A stretch of DNA of 64,000 nt from contig NZ_LITU01000036.1 of the NCBI RefSeq assembly GCF_001280595.1, forward strand, positions 138,118-202,117. Reading direction: 5' to 3'. Under the pieces are notes generated by a model. It saw only the letters and a program-made list of their open reading frames with translations. It did no database searches and was not told where the DNA came from. The stretch's first letter is position 1, and each line of letters begins with the position of its first letter. The stretch comes from Paenibacillus xylanivorans (lineage in GTDB: Bacteria; Bacillota; Bacilli; Paenibacillales; Paenibacillaceae). The position numbers and the translations under genes were made by a program. Shown in pieces: positions 35,509 to 45,500 of this stretch.

Positions 35509-36549
35509 ATGGGAAATCCAATCATGATGAAAGCGTTCGGATATTACGAGCCTGGGCTAGAGACCGACATACCACCATTTCAGGAGGTAGAAGTTGAGAA
35601 ACCAAAACCTACAGGAAAGGATTTACTCGTTGAGGTGAAGGCGGTATCTGTCAATCCGACGGATTGGAGATCGCATCTTTCCAAACATCCGGACGATTTA
35701 TCCCTGACTGTGCCTGGTCGTGATGTAGCTGGCGTGGTAGTGGACATCGGCTCCGATTGCAATTTGTTCAACGTTGGTGACGAAGTGTATTATGCGGGGA
35801 GCAATACTCGTCCAGGCGGACACAGTGAGTTTCATTTAGTAGATGAACGAATTGTCGGCAGAAAGCCAAAAAATCTGGATTTCGCCCAGGCGGCAGCTTT
35901 ACCTCTGACAAGCCTTACGGCAGGAGAAGCTTTTTTTGAGCGCTTGGGCATTTCCAGGAATGCATCGGATAACGAAGGTAACAGTATGCTTATTATCGGG
36001 GCAGCGGGAGGCGTCGGATCGATTGCTACTCAATTAGCCAAGTTGGCTGGCCTTAGAGTCATAGCAACTGCCTCTCGTCCCGACTCGATCTCATGGACAA
36101 AATCAAACGGAGCAGACCACGTGATCAACCATCACCAACCATTTGGACCCCAACTTAAAGATCTCGGACTGGCTGGTGTACAATATATTTTCGTGCTAAA
36201 TCATATAGATGAGCATATGGATGAGATGGCAGAAGTTATTTTGCCGCAAGGGAAAATTTGTTCCATTCTTCCATTCGAGAAACCAGCCGAACTTCAAAAG
36301 TTATTCTCAAAAAGCGTAACGCTCGTTTGGGAAATGATGTTCACCCGCCCAATGTTCCAGACAGATGATATGATTGAACAACATCTTCTACTTAATGAAA
36401 TCGCAGATCTGGTGGATGCGGGCAAGATTCATACAACGATGGCAGAGCGGATTGAACCAATTAATGCAGCTAACCTGCTGGAAGCCTACCGAAAGAGCAA
36501 ATCGGGCACTGCGATTGGCAAAATCGTGTTGGAAGGGTTTGAAAAGTAA
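35509..36549 (+). CDS. Zinc-independent MDR alcohol dehydrogenase/quinone oxidoreductase
   Basis: A 346-residue NAD(P)H-dependent medium-chain dehydrogenase/reductase of the zinc-binding-dehydrogenase family (adh_fam_1 type). Seen are the GroES-like start with VNPTDWRSH, VPGRDVAGVVVDIG, GDEVYYAG, the nucleotide-binding IIGAAGGVGSIATQLAKLAG near residue 160, and a C-terminal MAERIEPINAANLLEAYR. The catalytic-zinc Cys of true ADH is replaced by the VNPTDW segment, as in quinone reductases. GAGGAGG precedes the ATG. The upstream operators suggest electrophile- or quinone-induced expression. Confidence 0.9.
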   Translation: MGNPIMMKAFGYYEPGLETDIPPFQEVEVEKPKPTGKDLLVEVKAVSVNPTDWRSHLSKHPDDLSLTVPGRDVAGVVVDIGSDCNLFNVGDEVYYAGSNTRPGGHSEFHLVDERIVGRKPKNLDFAQAAALPLTSLTAGEAFFERLGISRNASDNEGNSMLIIGAAGGVGSIATQLAKLAGLRVIATASRPDSISWTKSNGADHVINHHQPFGPQLKDLGLAGVQYIFVLNHIDEHMDEMAEVILPQGKICSILPFEKPAELQKLFSKSVTLVWEMMFTRPMFQTDDMIEQHLLLNEIADLVDAGKIHTTMAERIEPINAANLLEAYRKSKSGTAIGKIVLEGFEK

Positions 36550-36590
36550 ACGTAAATCCGTTTTGTCTGATCACGATCAATAAATCAACC

Positions 36591-36637
36591 AAAGGGTGTT
36601 GTTTCTCCAAAGATAAGATGGAGAAACAACACCCTTT
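36591..36637. terminator. Bidirectional terminator, 19-bp perfect stem
   Basis: 36591-36609 pairs perfectly with 36619-36637 (half AAAGGGTGTTGTTTCTCCA). It lies between the convergent MDR and Gfo/Idh genes. Confidence 0.95.
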
Positions 36638-36664
36638 AATACCACGTTAAATTCCATCTCTATA

Positions 36665-37735
36665 TCAGTCCAGACGAATCTCCTGACCTTTTTCGGCTGA
36701 CTCGTAAATTCCGCACAGCATTCTTGTCGAAGCCACACCATCCGCAATGGGACTGATGGGTTCGGTACCATTCAGACAACAATCCACAAAGTGATCAATC
36801 TGATTCTGGAAGGCACCGTGAATATCGAGACCTTTGTAGTCTGTCTGGGGTTCAATGTTCAGGATCGTATTGTGTTTCTCGGTGACGATTAACGTCTCGG
36901 GCTCCAGCTCGAACCCACCACGCTCGCCATACAATCTAACTGAGGATTCTTCCCCGCGTGCATGCAGGGTAAAGCTCACATCTACCGCCAGAGAAGCCCC
37001 GTTCTCGAAGCGAATTAGCGCATTCGCCATATCCTCCACATTGTTGACAGCAGAACTGTAATCTGCGGCTTTGTAAAAAGAAAGGTGCTCGATATGGGCA
37101 CGATTGCCCAATTTTCGATACGTGTTGCCACTCACCGAAACAGGTTTCGGTTTGCCCATCAAATACCAGCATTGGTCGATAATATGTACGCCAAGATCAA
37201 TGAGCGGGCCACCGCCAGAACGGTTTTTGTCCGCAAACCAGCCTCCGGGATTTCCCAAGCGACGCAGAATAGAAGCTTTGGCATAGTACAATTCACCAAA
37301 CTCACCGGCATCGATGAAACTACGTATCATCTGCATGTTGTTGTCATAACGACGTACAAATCCCACGACAAAGGTACATCCGCTTTTCTTCACAGCCTCT
37401 TCAATCCGCAGCGCATCTTCCACATTGGTTGCTACCGGTTTTTCCAGCAGCACATGTTTGCCTGCCTCCAGAGCAGCGATGGCAAATTCGGCATGGGTAT
37501 TATTCCACGTACAGATACTAACGGCATCCACATGCGGGTCCTTCAGCATCTCCCGATAATCTGTGTACACTGATTGTGCATCATACTTCTCTGCGGCTGC
37601 GGCTGCACGCTGTTCGTTCAGGTCACAGATGGCGTAAATGACAGCATTCTCGTTCTTGGCGTAACACCTCATATGAAGATCCGAGATGGACCCTGTGCCG
37701 ATCATACCGATATGCAGCATTTTACTCGTACTCAT
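36665..37735 (-). CDS. Gfo/Idh/MocA family oxidoreductase
   Basis: A 356-residue NAD(P)-dependent sugar or inositol dehydrogenase-like enzyme. The N-terminal Rossmann motif IGMIGTGSISDLH is at about 7-19, and the catalytic-site motif LLEKPVATN (E-K-P) near 96. GGGPLIDLGVHIIDQCWYLMG near 173-193 is the family's second hallmark (DxGxHxxD). The C-terminal half is the beta-sheet domain. Substrate is unknown. It follows a GNAT gene by 38 bases, probably one transcript. Confidence 0.93.
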   Translation of the reverse strand: MSTSKMLHIGMIGTGSISDLHMRCYAKNENAVIYAICDLNEQRAAAAAEKYDAQSVYTDYREMLKDPHVDAVSICTWNNTHAEFAIAALEAGKHVLLEKPVATNVEDALRIEEAVKKSGCTFVVGFVRRYDNNMQMIRSFIDAGEFGELYYAKASILRRLGNPGGWFADKNRSGGGPLIDLGVHIIDQCWYLMGKPKPVSVSGNTYRKLGNRAHIEHLSFYKAADYSSAVNNVEDMANALIRFENGASLAVDVSFTLHARGEESSVRLYGERGGFELEPETLIVTEKHNTILNIEPQTDYKGLDIHGAFQNQIDHFVDCCLNGTEPISPIADGVASTRMLCGIYESAEKGQEIRLD

Positions 37736-37773
37736 CTTCTTCCTCCCTACCCTTTCCAGAACATGGTTATGGT

Positions 37774-38250
37774 CTAGTCTGCCCGGAGCATGCCTTTGTA
37801 AATCCCTGGTGTAGAATTTTCAATCTTCACGGCCCCCAGGGTCTGAGCATAGAAATCCACGGGTCCCGCCGAGCCAATGATCGCGTAAGCGTAACCGTCT
37901 GCCTTCATGGCGTGCATACAGGCCAGCAGCAAGGCTGTACCTACACCTTTGCCTCGTGCCTCCTGACCAACACCTGTTGGACCAAAGAAATTGCGACATG
38001 TCGCTTCATAACAGGCGAAGCCAATCATTTTCCCATGCTCAATTGCAATATAACAGGAGACTGGTTGACGTGCAAAAGCCAGATCACATTCATCCACCCA
38101 GGGCTGGCTAAAATGGGATCTCACCCAATCCAGCACTACCTGTTTTTCTGGTGCGATGGCTCTTCTTATGACAATGGAGGACTCCTCCAACTTTTTCAGT
38201 CCACTCTCTTGTTCTGGCAAATGGTAGAGCGCCACCAACATATCACTCAT
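37774..38250 (-). CDS. GNAT family N-acetyltransferase
   Basis: A 158-residue acetyl-CoA-dependent acetyltransferase. The core is IAIEHGKMIGFACYEATCRNF (beta-2 to beta-4) and VGQEARGKGVGTALLLACM, the acetyl-CoA pyrophosphate loop (Q/RxxGxG/A), then AIIGSAGPVDFYAQTLGAV. The acceptor is unknown. It is first in a two-gene unit with the Gfo/Idh oxidoreductase, so it may act on a related sugar or amino compound. Confidence 0.88.
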   Translation of the reverse strand: MSDMLVALYHLPEQESGLKKLEESSIVIRRAIAPEKQVVLDWVRSHFSQPWVDECDLAFARQPVSCYIAIEHGKMIGFACYEATCRNFFGPTGVGQEARGKGVGTALLLACMHAMKADGYAYAIIGSAGPVDFYAQTLGAVKIENSTPGIYKGMLRAD

Positions 38251-38545
38251 ATGACCTTATTCCTCCTTGTATTGAATGTTAGCAACCACACATGAATTCA
38301 ATCAACATCAAGATAATCCGTAATGTGAATTACAGGTTATAGCACTCTCTTGAAACTTAACCCTATCTTGATGCCTGTAACCTGCAAGATGAATGATATT
38401 ACAAATTAGAACTGACATACTTATTCCATAACTTACATAACAAGTGCAACCCTTGATCAAGTTGTCCCGTCTATAAGAATGAAGTGCGGCCCTAATTATG
38501 AGTTTACCGCGATATAACCAAGATTAGAAGGGATGAAAATCAACA

Positions 38546-39619
38546 ATGAACAACAACATGAAAAAAGTAAGCGCCCTGATGGTCCTGTCCTTGGCCCTGA
38601 GCGGTGGAGCTGCATATGCAGCTACTCTGGACAGTACACAGCCCGTCAATTCAACCTCCGTATCAGCTGACAACAAAGGAGCTGAAGCCGTTAAAGTAAC
38701 TGTAAACGGTGCACCTATGGCTGACGGTTATTGGAACAAGGATGGTCAAGTACCCATGATCGCGCTACGTGATCTCACCGAGGCACTTGGCATTGAACTG
38801 AAATGGAACAAAGAAAACAAATCTGCTGAGCTGACAAAAGGTACCCTCTGGACACTCGTTACCACAGGCAAAGACCAGTATTCGGTCAATAAAATGCTGC
38901 TTAAGCTGGGAACAGCGCCTGAAATCACAAATGGCAGACTGTTCGTACCCGCTTCTTTTGCAGAAAAGGTACTGCACGGCCAGGTGACAACAACAGGAAA
39001 CCAGGTCACCATCTCCAGTGAAGAGGAAGTGAAAACCGTTACTGAGCGTGGGGTCATTACGGGAATTAACAGTGAAGGCAAGTATCAATCCATCCATATC
39101 GGCGGTGCAGGTACAGATGGTATCGTCCTTAATGTTGGTGAAGATACCACTTTCAAATCCGCGGATGGCAAAGATATCAAGCTCACCAATCTGACCATTG
39201 GTATGAACGTGGAAGCTGAGCATTCAGAGATTGCAACCCTCAGTTTACCGCCCCAAACACCTACTTACAAAGTCACTGTACTGGATGCAGCAGCTTCCGA
39301 ATCCGAAACACAATTGAAAGAGGTTCTTGGTACAGCGGGCACGATTGAGAATGTAAAAACAATAGAAGATAATGGTACTCAGATCGAGATCTCCGGCTCC
39401 CGTCTGACAGAGACAGCACCTGATCATGTTATTCTTAACATTAGCAAGGATACAGAACTGGTGAATCATCAAGGGGAAACGATCAAACCAGAGGAACTGA
39501 CCAAAGGGGCAAAAGTGATTGGATTCTATAGCCCGGTCCTGACTCGCAGCCTGCCGCCAATCGGAACGGCTTGGAAAGTAGTAATCGAAACACCAGCCGA
39601 ACAACCTGAAGCGAAATAA
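38546..39619 (+). CDS. Secreted stalk-domain (copper amine oxidase N-like) protein
   Basis: A 357-residue exported protein. The signal peptide is clear (KKVSALMVLSLALSGGAAYA, cut near residue 25). Residues 45-160 form the stalk domain named after the copper amine oxidase N-terminus: VKVTVNGAPM..., VPMIALRDLTEALGIELKWN, NGRLFVPASFAEKVLHG. The rest has two repeats of a beta-rich module (VITGINSEGKYQSIHIGG; GTAGTIENVKTIEDNGTQIE, each followed by V/ILN..DT). Such proteins are very common on the Paenibacillus surface; the role is not known. GAAGGGATG precedes the start. Confidence 0.88.
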   Translation: MNNNMKKVSALMVLSLALSGGAAYAATLDSTQPVNSTSVSADNKGAEAVKVTVNGAPMADGYWNKDGQVPMIALRDLTEALGIELKWNKENKSAELTKGTLWTLVTTGKDQYSVNKMLLKLGTAPEITNGRLFVPASFAEKVLHGQVTTTGNQVTISSEEEVKTVTERGVITGINSEGKYQSIHIGGAGTDGIVLNVGEDTTFKSADGKDIKLTNLTIGMNVEAEHSEIATLSLPPQTPTYKVTVLDAAASESETQLKEVLGTAGTIENVKTIEDNGTQIEISGSRLTETAPDHVILNISKDTELVNHQGETIKPEELTKGAKVIGFYSPVLTRSLPPIGTAWKVVIETPAEQPEAK

Positions 39620-39691
39620 GCTGCCAGAAAAGAAGGCTAGCCTAATTTAGGCGTAGAGCATAGCAGAGCTAGATCACACTATATCAATGCA

Positions 39692-39746
39692 GAAATAACC
39701 TTATCCCACGCTTCCTCCTTTATAGAGGTTGGGGTAAGGTTATTTC
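39692..39746. terminator. Bidirectional terminator
   Basis: GAAATAACCTTA (39692-39703) pairs with TAAGGTTATTTC (39735-39746), and CCCA/TGGG extends the stem. It lies between the convergent stalk-protein and ridA-like genes. Confidence 0.85.
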
Positions 39747-39782
39747 TCGATCCTGCATTTTGTATATATGTATGTAATAGCT

Positions 39783-40199
39783 CTATTTCCTTATTTCGGC
39801 ATCAACTTCAGCTTGTGCTTCAACAATCGCTTCTGCCTCAATCTCCACCATCAGCAAAGGATCAATGAGTGCACTAACCTCCACCATCGTGGCGACAGGC
39901 TGGATCTGACCAAAAAATTCACCATGAGCCTTGCCCACTTCTTCCCACCGGGAAATGTCAGTAACAAACATGCGGGTTCTCACGACATGAGACATGTCTG
40001 CTCCCAATTCTTTCAGTGCATTTTCAATGGTCTGCAAAATAAATCTCGTCTGTGCATATGGATCACCTGCTCCAACCACAACACCGTCCTGCATGGCCGT
40101 AGTACCCGCAACCTCAATCCGGTTGCCAACACGAATGGCACGGCAATATCCCACAAGCGGCTCCCATGGAGAACCGGTAAACACCTGCTGTCTGTTCAT
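39783..40199 (-). CDS. RidA (YjgF/YER057c/UK114) family protein
   Basis: A 138-residue protein of the RidA family, whose members hydrolyse reactive enamine/imine intermediates from PLP enzymes. The N-terminal PLVGYCRAIRVGNRIEVAGTT, QTRFILQTIENALKELGA, VVRTRMFVTDISRWEEVGKA and PVATMVEVSALIDPLLMVEIEAEA segments follow the family order, including the conserved V.R..... and EIEA end. It matches the YjgH/Rid2-7-like branch rather than archetypal RidA. It is monocistronic. Confidence 0.9.
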   Translation of the reverse strand: MNRQQVFTGSPWEPLVGYCRAIRVGNRIEVAGTTAMQDGVVVGAGDPYAQTRFILQTIENALKELGADMSHVVRTRMFVTDISRWEEVGKAHGEFFGQIQPVATMVEVSALIDPLLMVEIEAEAIVEAQAEVDAEIRK

Positions 40200-40315
40200 T
40201 CTGCTTTCCCTCGCTTTAAATGTGATTTGAAATCCCGATTAAACATGAATTATATCAGCCTGCCGACCTGCTGAACAAGCAAATAAAATAGGATATAACT
40301 GAATTTAGCTCAAAC

Positions 40316-40372
40316 CAAAAAGCCCCTGAGTGATCTCCCGTGCCTTGGACAAGGGTGAATCATTCAGGGGCT
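40316..40372 (-). terminator. Terminator of the carboxypeptidase gene
   Basis: AGCCCCTGAGTGAT (40321-40334) pairs with ATCATTCAGGGGCT (40359-40372), one G-T pair, and the A run at 40316-40320 gives T on the minus strand. Confidence 0.88.
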
Positions 40373-40420
40373 CTATGAAATTGAGATCCTAGTCCTCAAT
40401 CAAAAGATGAAGCACCAGGC

Positions 40421-41392
40421 TTACAGCTTGATATTAGCCTCATCAAAGTATTCTTCAAGTGTCAGTCCACTTTTCACAACATCAGGAGCCAGATCAGTGC
40501 CGACATAGCGAATATGCCATGGCTCGTACACATACCCGGTTATCCCTTCCTCACCTTTCGGATAACGGATGATGAACCCATATTCTGCTGCATGCTCAGC
40601 CAACCACTGGCCTTCTTTCGATGTGCCAAACACCTCTTCTATGGCATTGCCTACACTTGGACTGGAAACGTCAATCGCTAGTCCGGTTTGATGTTCGCTG
40701 TGGCCTGGCACAGAGCTTACACGATCCGTGTATTCTTTACCTTTGGTTTTGACATTGTTGTTATAGATCGAAACCTGACGCTGATAAGAACGATATCCAG
40801 ATACCGCACGAAGTTCAATATCGTCCGCTTTTGCACCTGCAAACAGCTTCTCCAGCGCCTCGGCAGCTTCCTTGCGCATATGGCGCTTCTCATGTGGTCC
40901 ATCGAAGGAGAACGGTACGTTAGGCTCCACCAGATCACTCGGCTCGTACCCTTCAGGCAAGCTGCGCTGTTTGTTAACGATGACGGTCATGGCCTGTGCG
41001 TTGGTAACCACAGATTGTGTATCGATCGTCGTTTGCAGCGCACTAATGCTGCGCTTCTCCGTTAGTGGATCTTCTGTTGTAGCTCCATTGCCTGCGTCAG
41101 AAGAACCCTCTCCCCCTGTTGAAGTATTGCCGGAACCACTATCCGTGCCTTCACTGCCATTGTCCGAAGATGAGCTGTCATCCCCACCTGTGTTGTTGCC
41201 ATCATTGCCAGTATCCTCAGTCAAATGAACCGTGGTACCGTCCGACTCTTGCTGTGCGCTTCCTGCTGCGTTCAGATTCTGGTTCTCCTCTGAGCCCGAA
41301 CCGTCCTGGCAAGCGGATAACAAAGCTCCGCATATCATAAGTGAGGACAGCATAACCGCAATGTGGCGCTGTCGTCCTGTACGTAATTTCAT
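40421..41392 (-). CDS. D-alanyl-D-alanine carboxypeptidase lipoprotein (VanY/M15B)
   Basis: About 323 residues from the ATG at 41392, with AGGAG 7 bases upstream; the longer frame to 41500 has no ribosome site. An N-terminal lipobox (ALLSACQ) anchors it to the membrane. A low-complexity Gly/Ser/Asp/Asn linker (residues 35-105) follows. Then comes the zinc peptidase domain with GHSEHQTGLAIDVS (SxHxxGxAxD ligands) and EPWHIRYVG (third His). It trims the terminal D-Ala of peptidoglycan stem peptides. No van regulators adjoin, so this is housekeeping wall remodelling. Confidence 0.93.
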   Translation of the reverse strand: MKLRTGRQRHIAVMLSSLMICGALLSACQDGSGSEENQNLNAAGSAQQESDGTTVHLTEDTGNDGNNTGGDDSSSSDNGSEGTDSGSGNTSTGGEGSSDAGNGATTEDPLTEKRSISALQTTIDTQSVVTNAQAMTVIVNKQRSLPEGYEPSDLVEPNVPFSFDGPHEKRHMRKEAAEALEKLFAGAKADDIELRAVSGYRSYQRQVSIYNNNVKTKGKEYTDRVSSVPGHSEHQTGLAIDVSSPSVGNAIEEVFGTSKEGQWLAEHAAEYGFIIRYPKGEEGITGYVYEPWHIRYVGTDLAPDVVKSGLTLEEYFDEANIKL

Positions 41393-41711
41393 GTAAAAAC
41401 TCCTATCGCATATTGTAATAATGATTGCAGCATTCGTGTATATGGGCTTGTCTTCCCCTGCGACAGTATACCTTAAATTGCAGCAAAGCTCCACCGGCAA
41501 AGACCTCCTTGAGAGCAGGTCATCCTAAAGATATGCCGGGTGTACAACTTGTACGGTCGTTTTTTGGACTTTTAGAGCCCTATCCCAAGCTTCTACACAC
41601 AAGAAGCAAATTGGAAATGTGTATATCCATTTTGGATAAAAAGCATTGCGCCGATGCACATCACAAACAAGCGGGGGATGATCTGAGATCTCCCCCGCTC
41701 CGAATGGTGCA

Positions 41712-42530
41712 TCATTTAGTTGCCGGGCTGTCCTTCTTCTTCTTTTGGACAGCCTCCCACATCCGCGCAGCTACGCGCTCGCGGATCAATGCCAGCCCTG
41801 CGGTGGCAGGCACGCCTGGCAGCAGCGCCGCCAGTTCCGGCGTTGCCGGGGCCTTGCCCGGCTGCGCCAGCCGCACCTTCACGGCGCCGAAGCCAGGCCC
41901 CGGCTGGTGCATGGCGCCGTCCGCGGCTGCCTCGGCGATCCACTCGCCGACGGCTGCGCCGCCTTCGCCGCCCCGCGCCTGCGGGCGGCCGGCCGTTTCG
42001 GCTGCGCGGCCGGAGCCGCTGGGATCATGGGCAAGTTCCTCCGCCCATGATCCCAGCACGCCGGCGAGCAGCGCTTCGCGCGGCAGGCCGGCGTGCGCCA
42101 GCTGCAGCAGCGGCTCGGCCGCGAAGCGCGCGGCAACGGCGCGCTCAGCGGCCGCGGCATGCGCGCAGCCCGGGCGGCCGCAGGTGCACGTTGCTGCGCC
42201 GCCAGCGCTAAGCGAGCTGCCAGCGGCGGCTGTGCCCGGCGCGGCCTCGCTTGACGCAGCGGGCAGCAGCCCGGCGAGCTCCGCCGGGGCTGGACCGCCG
42301 CGCAGCAGCGCGTACAGCGACAGCGGTCGCTTGCGCAGCTGTGCCAGCACAGCCTCGCGTGCGGCTTCACTTAGCTGCGGCAGCGTGCCCGTTACCGTGA
42401 ATAAGCCCACGGCTGATTTGGTCTTGCTTGCAGCTGCTAACGCCTCTTTGTCTTCATCAGCAGTTGTACTAACTTCTGCTGTCCATCCACTGGGGGACAT
42501 TTGCAGCTCTACATTCCATTTATCGCTCAC
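41712..42530 (-). CDS. SWIM zinc-finger protein, strongly GC-rich
   Basis: A 272-residue protein whose SWIM motif is CTCGRPGCAH (CxC...CxH, about residues 113-122), followed by the helical HAAAAERAVAARFAAEPLLQ usual for SWIM proteins. The N-terminal 60 residues look ordinary, but most of the rest is Ala/Gly/Pro-rich, and the DNA from about 41,760 to 42,370 is far richer in G+C than its surroundings. It ends in KKKKDSPATK. It is 51 bases downstream of the SNF2 helicase gene. In many bacteria SWIM and SNF2 proteins are paired, presumably acting together on DNA. Confidence 0.8.
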   Translation of the reverse strand: MSDKWNVELQMSPSGWTAEVSTTADEDKEALAAASKTKSAVGLFTVTGTLPQLSEAAREAVLAQLRKRPLSLYALLRGGPAPAELAGLLPAASSEAAPGTAAAGSSLSAGGAATCTCGRPGCAHAAAAERAVAARFAAEPLLQLAHAGLPREALLAGVLGSWAEELAHDPSGSGRAAETAGRPQARGGEGGAAVGEWIAEAAADGAMHQPGPGFGAVKVRLAQPGKAPATPELAALLPGVPATAGLALIRERVAARMWEAVQKKKKDSPATK

Positions 42531-42581
42531 AACAATCCCCCTCCTGTCTATACATTCTATATTCCCTATATATCTTAAAAC

Positions 42582-45500
42582 TTACAGCCATGTCTCGCCC
42601 TGAAGCGAGATAAGGCCGCGCAGTTCATCATCCGACATTTCGGTCAACCAGTGCTCACCAGAACCGACGACTTGCTCAGAAAGGGCCTTTTTGCTCTCAA
42701 TCAGCTCATCAATCCGTTCCTCCAGGGTCCCCTGACAGATCAGCTTGTGCACCTGCACGTTCCTGTTCTGCCCAATCCGGAATACCCGGTCCGTCGCCTG
42801 ATTCTCCACCGCAGGATTCCACCATCGATCGTAGTGAACGACATGACTGGCACGCGTCAGATTCAGACCTACACCACCGGCACGTAGAGATAGGACAAAC
42901 AAGGATGGGCCCTCCCCTTTTTGGAAGGTCTCCACCATATCATCCCTTTGCGACTTCGAAACACCGCCATGCAGGAAATACGGTTCTTCCTCATACCGCT
43001 GTGTAAGCCGGGATACGAGCAGTTCCCCCATCGCCACATACTGCGTGAATATCAGCGCCGATTCACCGTTATCACGGATCGCATCCAGCAACTCTAACAG
43101 ACGCTCCATTTTGCCGGACGCTTCAGCCTTGCCATGATCCTTGCGGCTGCTGTCCGCCAGTACCGGATGATCACAGATCTGCTTCAGCTTGGTCAGAGAC
43201 GATAATACGATCCCCTTACGAGCAATACCGTTTCGGCCATCCAATCCACCCATCAGGTCATCCACCACACGCTGATACAGAACCGTCTGCTCTGGCGTCA
43301 AGGAACAGTAAGACTTCAGTTCCAGCTTCTCCGGCAGATCCTTGCGGATATCCGGATCACTTTTCAGCCTGCGCAACATAAATGGCGATACCAGCCGATG
43401 AAGCTCACGCAAGGATGCTGCATTTTCTTCAGACGGGCCCATTCCGGTATACCGCTGGCGGAATGAAGAAGCTGTTCCCAGATACCCCGGATTGAGGAAT
43501 TGGAAAATGGACCACAGCTCGCTTAACCGATTCTCCACTGGTGTACCCGTCATCGCAATGCGATGCGGCGTAGATAGCCGCATGACGCTTTGTGCTTGCT
43601 TCGTACGGTAATTTTTAATATATTGCGCCTCATCCAGCACAACGGTAGACCAGTGCAGCGAAGCCAGATCTGGGCCATCCCGGCCTGCCAGATGATAAGT
43701 CGTCAGCACAATATCATGGGACTGCGCTTCCGCCTGAAACGCATTGCCGTGCAATCGTTGTCCGCCATGATGAATATATAACGACAGATTCGGGGCAAAC
43801 CGCTTCAGCTCACGCTGCCAGTTCCCGAGCAACGAGGTAGGGCACACAATAAGCGCAGGCAGATGCGCATCATGCACATCCGGGTGTTCACCGTTCGTGG
43901 ACCGTTCTTCCATCCCCATAAACGCTTCGTGCTCACGTGCCTCCTCAGCCGCGGCTTGCAGTTCCTCATGTTTTAAGTCCAGCAGGCAGGTAATAACCTG
44001 AATCGTTTTCCCCAGTCCCATATCATCGGCAAGACATACGCCGAAACCGAGTTCACGCATGGCGGATAACCATTGGTACCCCCGCTCTTGATAGGGTCTT
44101 AGCTCGCCATGCAGCTCTTCGGGAACCCGACGAGGCTCAATGCTTCGAAGCACCTGTCCGTCGAGCAGGAAGGAGAGCAGACCTTCCGATTCCGCACCAA
44201 AGACGGAAAGCCCCTTCCATGCTGTATCATCGCCTTCCTCAGCTGCCAGATGCAGCCATTCGGAGAGCGGCATATATTGTTCTTCTTCTTTTTTCATATA
44301 ACGCAGAACCTGGCGAATCTCTTTCGTGTCAACTTCAATCCATTCGCCGCGGAACATCACATAAGGCACCGTTGCTTCTGCGAGTGCAGCCAGCTCCTCC
44401 GCCGTAACAGGCTTCCCGTCCAGCATCGGTTCGGCCTTGAAGGCAACCAGTTGCTCCATGCCCAGTGCAGACGGGGCTCCAAGCGGTCTTTCTGTTCCAC
44501 GATTGAGCATCTGTAGACGTAATCCAGCACGGCGTTTCCCTGCACGGCTCCAGCGGGAAGGCATTAACACCGTTACTCCCGCCTTCTGTAGTCGAGGCAC
44601 AGCATAAGTCAAAAATTCAAAAAAGGCTTGCTGTTCCAGCTTCATTCCTTCCGGTCGTGCATGAAGAAGCGCCGTTTCCAGCTCCGGTGCCAGTTCTGCT
44701 GCATGACCCAGCGCCATCAGGAGCTGTTCTGCAGCTGATATATAGCATACTTTCCCTCGATCCAGATCCCGTTCCGGATGTGCCCAGATCGTGCGTGCAG
44801 GTAATCTCAGGCCAGATTCCTGCACACTGTCTGCCCAGAAGGTAATTCCCCACAATGATTCATGATCACCCAGGGGCGGTTCCAGCCGCAGTACCAGCTT
44901 CAGCTCACCTTCTGTGGGAGCCGTTTCTTCACTGCCTACCACAGGTCTCACTGTACCACCAGCTTCTTGCAGCATGCCAATGAGTTCTGCCATTTCCTCC
45001 GTAGGGCCCTGCACCGTCACCGGGCGGAACATCGAGACCAGACTGTTCCACCACAACTCCGCTACCGGAGAGGAGCCACGTCGGAATGGCGTACGGTATC
45101 GAGACAGTTCACTATCCATGCCTCCCATCTCACCCGTGACAACCGCATGAACCATTCCGCTCATAAATGAAAATAATACGGCCGCTCCCGCTTCCTCCCG
45201 TGATTCCGGTTCAGAAGATGCGTATGCTCCGGGAGCAGACAATCCGATCGGCGGCATGGATTCCGCCAACTCCCGGAAACGGTCCACATCCGCTTCCTGC
45301 AGCAGACGCGGACGCCATACACCTGTCAGCGTTTCCTGTCCGGTGCGGCGACGCGCACCTGTCTTGGCCGCAAACTCAGCGGACGGAGAAAATTCTCCGC
45401 GCAGCAGCAGTTCCTGTGTAAACTGTGCTGCTTTTACCCAGTAGCGAATCTCTTCTCCAGCCTGAATTCCTGCCGCATTCAATATACTTTCGTCCCAATG

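Noticed and set aside
41720-42603. Several long open frames on both strands in the GC-rich block
   Set aside because: High G+C removes stop codons in all frames. Only the minus-strand frame 41712-42530 has the SWIM motif, a normal N-terminus and an operon context.
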